This document shows positions 52,105 to 61,425 of a stretch of 64,000 bases of DNA, piece after piece. Below the pieces are notes generated by a model. It saw only the letters and a list, made by a program, of their open reading frames with translations, did no database searches and was not told where the DNA came from. Origin of the DNA: Amblyomma americanum (taxonomy: Eukaryota; Arthropoda; Arachnida; Ixodida; Ixodidae); NCBI RefSeq assembly GCF_052857255.1, contig NW_027526501.1:806001-870000 (forward strand). Reading direction: 5' to 3'. The position numbers and the translations under genes were made by a program. Each line of letters begins with the position of its first letter. The stretch's first letter is position 1.

Positions 52105-54669
52105 AAACTTTTTCTCATAACTGCGCGAAAAGCATGTATTCGTGCTTAATACAACGAAACAAGCTGTTTTAGACCGATACCAGCTAGATCTGAACACATC
52201 GGTTTTGTAAGTGTCCATGTGATACGCGTCAAAACTTTTTCTCTCTTAACTGCGCGAAAAGCATGTATTCGTGCTGAAAACAACGAAACAAGCTGTTTTA
52301 GACCGAAACGAGCTAAATCTCAACACATCGGTTATGCAAGTGTCCATGTGATACGCGTCAAAACTTTCTCTCTCATAACTGCGCGAAAAGCATGTATTCG
52401 TGCTGAAAACAACGAAACAAGCTGTTTTAGACCGAAACGAGCTAAATCTCAACACATCGGTTATGCAAGGGTCCATGTGATACGCGTCAAAACTTTCTCT
52501 CTCATAACTTCGCGAAAAGCATGTATTCGTGCTTAATAGAACGAAGCAAGCTGTTTTAGACCGGAACGAGTTAAATCTGAACATATCGGTTTTACAAGTG
52601 TCCATGTGATACGCGTCAAATCTTTTTCTAATAACTGCGCGAAAAGCATGTATTCGTGCTTAATACAACGAAACAAAAACAAGCTGTTTTACACCAAAAC
52701 GAGCTAGATATGAACACGTCGGTTTTACAAGTGACCGTGCGATACGCGTCAAAACTTTTTCTCTCATAACCGCGAAAGCGTGCCTACGTGCTCTCATAAC
52801 GTGCTTAATACAACGAAACAAGCTGTTTTACACCGAAAAGAGCTAAATCTGAACACATCAGTTATACGTGTCCCTGTGATACGCGTCAAAACTTTTTCTC
52901 TTAAAACTGCGCACAAAGCATGTATTCGTGCCTAATACAACGACACAAGCTGTTTCAGACCGAAACAAGCTAAATCTGAACATCGGTTTACAAGTGTCCA
53001 TGTGATACGCGTCAAAACTTTTCCTCTCATAACTGCGCGAAAAGCATGTATTCGTGCTTAATACAACGAAACAAGCTGTTTTAGACCGAAACGAGCTAAA
53101 TCTGAACACATCGGTTTTACAAGTGTCCCTGTAATACACGTCAAAACGTTTTCTTTTATAACTGCGCGAAACGCATGTATTCGTGCTTAATACAAAGAAA
53201 CAAGCTGTTTTAGACCGAAACCAGCTATATCTGAACACATCGGTTTTGCAAGTGTCCATGTGATACGCGTCAAAACTTTTTTTCATAACTGCGCGAAAAG
53301 CATGTATTTGTGCTTAATACAACGAAACAAGCTGTTTTAGACCAAAACGAGCTAGATCTGAACACATCGGTTTTACAAGTGTCCGTGTGATACGCGTCAA
53401 AACTTTTTCAGAACTGCGCGGAAAGCATGTATTCGTGCTTAATAGAACGAAACAAGCTGTTTTAGACCAAAACGAGCTAGATCTGAACACATCGGTTTTG
53501 CAAGTGACCGTGCGAAACCCGTCAAAACTTTTTCTTTCATAACTGCGAAAAGCATGTATTCGTGCTTAATACACCGAAACAAGCTGTTTTACACCGAAAA
53601 GAGCTAAATCTGAACACATCGGTTATACGCGTTCCTGTGATACGCGTCAAAACTTTTTCTCTTAAAACTGCTCGCAAAGCATGTATTGTGCTTAATACAA
53701 CAAAACAAGCTGTTTTAGACCAAAACGAGCTAAATCTGAACACATCGGTTTTACAAGTGTAAATGTGATACGCGTCAAAACTTTTTCTCATAACAGCGCG
53801 AAAAGCATGTATTCGTGCTTAATAGAGCGAAACAAGCTGTTTTAGACCGAAACGAGCTAAATCTGAAATCATCGGTTTTACAAGTGTCCATGTATTACGC
53901 GTCAAAACTTTTTCTCATAACTGCGCGAAAAGCATGTATTCGTGCTTAAAACAACGAAACAAGCTGTTTTAGACGGAAACGAGCTAAATCTGAACTCATC
54001 GGTTTTAAAAGTGTCCATGTGATACGCGTCAAAACTTTTTCTCATAACTGCGCGAAAAGCATGTATTCGTGCTTAATACAACGAAACAAGCTGTTTTAGA
54101 CCGAAACGAGCTAAATCTCAACACATCGGATATGCAAGTGTCCATGTGATACGCGTCAAAACTTTCTCTCTCATAACTTCGCGAAAAGCATGTATTCGTG
54201 CTAAAACAACGAAACAAGCTGTTTTAGACGAAACGAGTTAAATCTGAACACGTCGGTTTTACAAGTGTTCATGTGATACGCGTCAAAACTTTTTGTCTTA
54301 TAACAGCGCGAAAAGCATGTATTCGTGTTTAATACAACGAAACAAGTTGTTTTACACCAAAACGAGCTAGATATGAACACATCGGTTTTACAAGTGACCG
54401 TGTGATAGGCGTCAAAACTTTTTCTCTCATAACTGCGCGAAAAGCATGTATTCTTGCTTAATACAACGAAACAAGCTGTTTTAGACCAAAAGGATCTAGA
54501 TATGAACACATCGGTTTTACAAGTGTCCCTGTGATACGCGTCAAAACTTTTTCTCTTATAACTGCGCGAAAAGCATGTATTCGTGCTTAAAACAATGACA
54601 CAATCTGTTTTAGACCGAATTAAGCTAAATCTGAACATCGGTTTACAAGTGTCAGTGTGATACGCGTCA
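52105..54669 (+). repeat. HOR block R, unit 1 (2564 bp)
   Basis: Offset to unit 2 is 2564 (52761/55325, 52858/55422) and to unit 3 is 4364 (52858/57222, 53537/57901, 54201/58565). It contains the scrambled segment at 52761-52800 and the 6-bp insertion at 52671-52680. Markers shared only with unit 3 are GTGTAAATG (near 53757), GAAATCATCGG (near 53868), ATGTATTACGCG and ACATCGGATATG. Unit 3 is therefore closer to unit 1 than to the adjacent unit 2. Confidence 0.88.
52761..52800 (+). repeat. Scrambled monomer segment with 10-bp direct repeat
   Basis: CTCTCATAAC occurs at 52761-52770 and again at 52791-52800, enclosing CGCGAAAGCGTGCCTACGTG. A normal monomer has only CTCTCATAAC followed by TGCGCGAAAAGC before GTGCTTAATAC. 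The change adds ~10 bp net. Identical structures are at 55325-55364 and 57125-57164, with TGCTTACGTG in place of TGCCTACGTG. The structure suggests a template-switch event that was then copied with its HOR. Confidence 0.9.
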
Positions 54670-56489
54670 AAAGGTTTTCTCATAACTGCGCGAAAAGCAT
54701 GTACTCGTGCTTAATACAACGAAACAAGCTGTTTTTGACCGATACCAGCTAGATCTGAACACATCGGTTTTGTAAGTGTCCATGTGATACGCGTCAAAAC
54801 TTTTTCTCTCTTAACTGCGCGAAAAGCATGTATTCGTGCCTAAAACAACGAAACAAGCTGTTTTAGACCGAAACGAGCAAAATCTCAACACATCGGTTAT
54901 GCAAGTGTCCATGTGATACGCGTCAAAACTTTCTCTCTCATAACTTCGCGAAAAGCATCTATTCGTGCTAAAACAACGAAACAAGCTGCTTTAGACCGAA
55001 ACGAGCTAAATCTGAACACATCGGTTTTGCAAGGGTCCATGTGATACGCGTCAAAACTTTCTCTCTCATAACTTCGCGAAAAGCATGTATTCGTGCTTAA
55101 TAGAACGAAGCAAGCTGTTTTAGACCGGAACGAGTTAAATCTGAACATATCGGTTTTACAAGTGTCCATGTGATACGCGTCAAATCTTTTTCTAATAACT
55201 GCGCGAAAAGCATGTATTCGTGCTTAATACAACGAAACAAAAACAAGCTGTTTTACACCAAAACGAGCTAGATATGAACACGTCGGTTTTACAAGTGACC
55301 GTGCGATACGCGTCAAAACTTTTTCTCTCATAACCGCGAAAGCGTGCTTACGTGCTCTCATAACGTGCTTAATACAACGAAACAAGCTGTTTTACACCGA
55401 AAAGAGCTAAATCTGAACACATCAGTTATACGTGTCCCTGTGATACGCGTCAAAACTTTTTCTCTTAAAACTGCGCGCAAAGCATGTATTCGTGCCTAAT
55501 ACAACGACACAAGCTGTTTCAGACCGAAACAAGCTAAATCTGAACATCGGTTTACAAGTGTCCATGTGATACGCGTCAAAACTTTTCCTCTCATAACTGC
55601 GCGAAAAGCATGTATTCGTGCTTAATACAACGAAACAAGCTGTTTTAGACCGAAACGAGCTAAATCTGAACACATCGGTTTTACAAGTGTCCCTGTGATA
55701 CACGTCAAAACGTTTTCTTTTATAACTGCGCGAAACGCATGTATTCGTGCTTAATACAAAGAAACAAGCTGTTTTAGACCGAAACCAGCTATATCTGAAC
55801 ACATCGGTTTTGCAAGTGTCCATGTGATACGCGTCAAAACTTTTTTTCATAACTGCGCGAAAAGCATGTATTTGTGCTTAATACAACGAAACAAGCTGTT
55901 TTAGATCAAAACGAGCTAGATCTGAACACATCGGTTTTACAAGTGTCCGTGTGATACGCGTCAAAACTTTTTTCAGAACTGCGCGGAAAGCATGTATTCG
56001 TGCTTAATAGAACGAAACAAGCTGTTTTAGACCAAAACGAGCTAGATCTGAACACATCGGTTTTGCAAGTGACCGTGCGAAACCCGTCAAAACTTTTTCT
56101 TTCATAACTGCGAAAAGCATGTATTCGTGCTTAATACACCGAAACAAGCTGTTTTACACCGAAAAGAGCTAAATCTGAACACATCGGTTATACTCGTCCC
56201 TGTGATACGCGTCAAAACTTTTTCTCTTAAAACTGCTCGCAAAGCATGTATTGTGCTTAATACAACAAAACAAGCTGTTTTAGACCAAAACGAGCTAAAT
56301 CTGAACACATCGGTTTTACAAGTGTCCATGTGATACGCGTCAAAACTTTTTCTCATAACAGCGCGAAAAGCATGTATTCGTGCTTAATAGAGCGAAACAA
56401 GCTGTTTTAGACCGAAACGAGCTAAATCTGAACTCATCGGTTTTACAAGTGTCCATGTAATACGCGTCAAAACTTTTTCTCATAACTGC
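54670..56489 (+). repeat. HOR block R, unit 2 (1800-bp unit)
   Basis: Sites 54897/56697 and 55422/57222 differ by 1800, and 56102/57901 by 1799 because a T-tract before CAGAACTG is one base shorter in unit 3. It shares the scrambled segment (55325-55364) and the 6-bp insertion (55235-55244) but lacks the GTGTAAATG and GAAATCATC markers of units 1 and 3. Confidence 0.88.
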
Positions 56490-58631
56490 GCGAAAAGCAT
56501 GTATTCGTGCTTAATACAACGAAACAAGCTGTTTTAGACCGATACCAGCTAGATCTGAACACATCGGTTTTGTAAGTGTCCATGTGATACGCGTCAAAAC
56601 TTTTTCTCTCTTAACTGCGCGAAAAGCATGTATTCGTGCTTAAAACAACGAAACAAGCTGTTTTAGACCGAAAGGAGCTAAATCTCAACACATCGGTTAT
56701 GCAAGTGTCCATGTGATACGCGTCAAAACTTTCTCTCTCATAACTTCGCGAAAAGCATCTATTCGTGCTAAAACAACGAAACAAGCTGCTTTAGACCGAA
56801 ACGAGCTAAATCTGAACACATCGGTTTTGCAAGGGTCCATGTGATACGCGTCAAAACTTTCTCTCTCATAACTTCGCGAAAAGCATGTATTCGTGCTTAA
56901 TAGAACGAAGCAAGCTGTTTTAGACCGGAACGAGTTAAATCTGAACATATCGGTTTTACAAGTGTCCATGTGATACGCGTCAAATCTTTTTCTAATAACT
57001 GCGCGAAAAGCATGTATTCGTGCTTAATACAACGAAACAAAAACAAGCTGTTTTACACCAAAACGAGCTAGATATGAACACGTCGGTTTTACAAGTGACC
57101 GTGCGATACGCGTCAAAACTTTTTCTCTCATAACCGCGAAAGCGTGCTTACGTGCTCTCATAACGTGCTTAATACAACGAAACAAGCTGTTTTACACCGA
57201 AAAGAGCTAAATCTGAACACATCAGTTATACGTGTCCCTGTGATACGCGTCAAAACTTTTTCTCTTAAAACTGCGCACAAAGCATGTATTCGTGCCTAAT
57301 ACAACGACACAAGCTGTTTCAGACCGAAACAAGCTAAATCTGAACATCGGTTTACAAGTGTCCATGTGATACGCGTCAAAACTTTTCCTCTCATAACTGC
57401 GCGAAAAGCATGTATTCGTGCTTAATACAACGAAACAAGCTGTTTTAGACCGAAACGAGCTAAATCTGAACACATCGGTTTTACAAGTGTCCCTGTAATA
57501 CACGTCAAAACGTTTTCTTTTATAACTGCGCGAAACGCATGTATTCGTGCTTAATACAAAGAAACAAGCTGTTTTAGACCGAAACCAGCTATATCTGAAC
57601 ACATCGGTTTTGCAAGTGTCCATGTGATACGCGTCAAAACTTTTTTTCATAACTGCGCGAAAAGCATGTATTTGTGCTTAATACAACGAAACAAGCTGTT
57701 TTAGACCAAAACGAGCTAGATCTGAACACATCGGTTTTACAAGTGTCCGTGTGATACGCGTCAAAACTTTTTCAGAACTGCGCGGAAAGCATGTATTCGT
57801 GCTTAATAGAACGAAACAAGCTGTTTTAGACCAAAACGAGCTAGATCTGAACACATCGGTTTTGCAAGTGACCGTGCGAAACCCGTCAAAACTTTTTCTT
57901 TCATAACTGCGAAAAGCATGTATTCGTGCTTAATACACCGAAACAAGCTGTTTTACACCGAAAAGAGGTAAATCTGAACACATCGGTTATACGCGTCCCT
58001 GTGATACGCGTCAAAACTTTTTCTCTTAAAACTGCTCGCAAAGCATGTATTGTGCTTAATACAACAAAACAAGCTGTTTTAGACCAAAACGAGCTAAATC
58101 TGAACACATCGGTTTTACAAGTGTAAATGGGATACGCGTCAAAACTTTTTCTCATAACAGCGCGAAAAGCATGTATTCGTGCTTAATAGAGCGAAACAAG
58201 CTGTTTTAGACCGAAACGAGCTAAATCTGAAATCATCGGTTTTACAAGTGTCCATGTATTACGCGTCAAAACTTTTTCTCATAACTGCGCGAAAAGCATG
58301 TATTCGTGCTTAAAACAACGAAACAAGCTGTTTTAGACGGAAACGAGCTAAATCTGAACTCATCGGTTTTAAAAGTGTCCATGTGATACGCGTCAAAACT
58401 TTTTCTCATAACTGCGCGAAAAGCATGTATTCGTGCTTAATACAACGAAACAAGCTGTTTTAGACCGAAACGAGCTAAATCTCAACACATCGGATATGCA
58501 AGTGTCCATGTGATACGCGTCAAAACTTTCTCTCTCATAACTTCGCGAAAAGCATGTATTCGTGCTAAAACAACGAAACAAGCTGTTTTAGACGAAACGA
58601 GGTAAATCTGAACACGTCGGTTTTACAAGTG
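56490..58631 (+). repeat. HOR block R, unit 3
   Basis: It begins exactly where unit 2 ends, in the same phase, and also matches 52445-54700 at offset 4364 from ~56809 to ~59064. It thus behaves as the start of a second turn of a 4364-bp (34-monomer) super-unit made of units 1 and 2. It runs without a break into the P/Q-type monomers that follow. Confidence 0.87.
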
Positions 58632-61425
58632 TTCATGTGATACGCGTCAAAACTTTTTGTCTTATAACAGCGCGAAAAGCATGTATTCGTGTTTAATACA
58701 ACGAAACAAGTTGTTTTACACCAAAACGAGCTAGATATGAACACATCGGTTTTACAAGTGACCGTGTGATAGGCGTCAAAACTTTTTCTCTCATAACTGC
58801 GCGAAAAGCATGTATTCTTGCTTAATACAACGAAACAAGCTGTTTTAGACCAAAAGGATCTAGATATGAACACATCGGTTTTACAAGTGTCCCTGTGATA
58901 CGCGTCAAAACTTTTTCTCTTATAACTGCGCGAAAAGCATGTATTCGTGCTTAAAACAATGACACAATCTGTTTTAGACCGAATTAAGCTAAATCTGAAC
59001 ATCGGTTTACAAGTGTCAGTGTGATACGCGTCAAAAGGTTTTCTCATAACTGCGCGAAAAGCATGTATTCGTGCTTAATAGAACGAAACAAGCTGTTTAG
59101 GCCCGAAACAAGCTAAATTTGAACACATCGGTTTTACAAGTGTCCGTGTGATACGCGTCAATATTTTTTCTCTCATAACTGCGCGAAAAGCATGTATTCG
59201 TGCTTAATACAACAAAACAAGCTGTTTTACACCGAAAAGAGCTAAATCTGAACACCGGTTATATGTCCCTGCGATACGCGTCAAAACTTTTTCTCTTAAA
59301 ACTGCGCGCAAAGCATGTATTCGTGCTTAATACAACAAAACAAGCTATTTTAGACCGAAGTGAGCTAGATATGAACACCGGTTTTACAAGTGTCCGTCTG
59401 ATACGCGTCAAAACTTTTTCTCTCATAACTGCGCGAAAAGCATGTATTCTTGCTTAAAACAACGAAACAAGCTGCTTTAGACCGAAGCAAGTGAAATCTG
59501 AACACATCGGTTTTACAAGTGTCCATGTGATACGCGTCAAAACTTTTTGTCTCATAACTGCGCGAAAAGCATGTATTCATGCTTAATACAACGAAACAAG
59601 CTGTTTTAGACCAAAACGATCTAAATCTGAACATCGGTTTACAAGTGTCAGTGTGATACGCGTCAAAACGTTTTCTCATAACTGCGCGAAAAGCATGTAT
59701 TTGTGCTTAATACAACGAAACAAGCTGTTTTAGACCGAAACCAGGTAAATCTGAACACATCGGTTTTACAAGTGTCCAGTGATACACGTCAAAACTTTTT
59801 CTCATAACTGCGCGAAAAGCATGTATTCGTGCTTAATACAACGAAACAAGCTGTTTTAGACCGAAAAGAGCTAAATCTGAAAACATCGGTTTTACAAGTG
59901 TCCATGTGATACGCGTCAAAACTTTTTCTTATAACTGCGCGAAAAGCATTTATTCGTGCTTAATACAACGAAACAAGCTGTTTTACACCAAAACGAGCTC
60001 GTTATGAACACATCGGTTTCACAAGTGACCGTGTGATACGCGTCAAAACTTTTTCTCTCATAACTGCGCGAAAAGCATGTATTCGTGCCTAAAACAACGA
60101 AACAAGCTGTTTTAGACCGAAACGAGTTAAATCTGAACACATCGGTTTTACAAGTGTCCATGTGATACGCGTCAAAACTTTTTGTCTTATAACAGCGCGA
60201 AAAGCATGTATTCGTGCTTAATACAACGAAACAAGCTGTTTTAGACCAAAACGAGCTAAATTTGAACACATCGGTTTTACAAGTGTCCAGTGATACGCGT
60301 CAAAACTTTATCTCATAACTGCGAGAAAAGCATGTATTCGTGCTTAATACAACGAAACAAGCTGTTTTAGACCAAAACGAGCTAGATCTGAACACATCGG
60401 TTTTACAAGTGACCGTGCGATACCCGTTAAAACTTTTTCTTTCATAACTGCGAAAAGCATGTATTCGTGCTTAATACAACGAAACAAGCTGTTTTACACC
60501 GAAAAGAGCTAAATCTGAACACATCGGTTATACGTGTCCCTGTGATACGCGTCAAAACTTTTTCTCTTAAAACTGCGCGCAAAGCATGTATCGTGCTTAA
60601 TACAACAAAACAAGCTGTTTAAGACCAAAACGAGCTAAATCTGAACACATCGGTTTTACAAGTGTCCATGTGATACGCGTCAAACCTTTTTCTCATAACA
60701 GCGCGAAAAGCATGTATTCGTGCTTAATAGAACGAAACAAGCTGTTTTAGACCGAAACGAGCTAAATCTGAACTCATCGGTTTTACAAGTGTTCATGTGA
60801 TACGCGTCAAAACTTTTTCTCTCATAACTGCGCGAAAAGCATGTATTCGTGCTTAAAACAACGAAACAAGCTGTTTTAGACCGAAACGAGCTAAATCTCA
60901 ACACATCGGTTATGCAAGTGCCCCTGTGATACGCGTCAAAACTTTTCTCTTATAACTGCGCGAAAAGCATGTATTCGTGCTTAAAACAACGACACAAGCT
61001 GTTTTAGACCGAAACAAGCTAAATCTGGACATCGGTTTACAAGTGTCAGTGTGATACGCGTCAAAATGTTTTCTCATAACTGCACGAAAAGCATGTATTC
61101 GTGCTTAATAGAACGAAACAAGCTGTTTTAGACCGAAACAAGCTAAATCTAAACACATCGGTTTTACAAGTGTCCGTGTGATACGCGTCAAAACTTTTTC
61201 TCTTATAACTGCGCGAAAAGCATGTATTCGTGCCTAAAACAACGACACAAGCTGTTTCAGACCGAAACAAGCTAAATCTGAACATCGGTTTACAAGTGTC
61301 AGTGTGATACGCGTCAAAACGTTTTCTCATAACTGCGCGGAAAGCATGTATTCGTGCTTAATAGAACGAAAGAAGCTGTTTTAGACCGAAACGAGTTAAA
61401 TCTGAACACATCGGTTTTACAAGTG
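58632..61425 (+). repeat. 2794-bp tandem HOR block Q, copy 1 (22 monomers)
   Basis: Sites 59200/61994, 59365/62159, 59916/62710 and 60680/63474 differ by 2794. Compared with block P at the head, the offset is 57225 up to ~59390 and ~57606 afterwards. Q therefore carries three extra monomers (381 bp) relative to P. Diagnostic sites include TTTAGGCCCGAAAC near 59097, CTTTATCTCATAACTGCGAG near 60307 and ACTTTTCTCTTATAAC near 60944. Confidence 0.9.

Noticed and set aside
52219..52536. 105-residue plus-strand open frame
   Set aside because: It spans a local duplication of a 129-bp monomer and is explained by that duplication.
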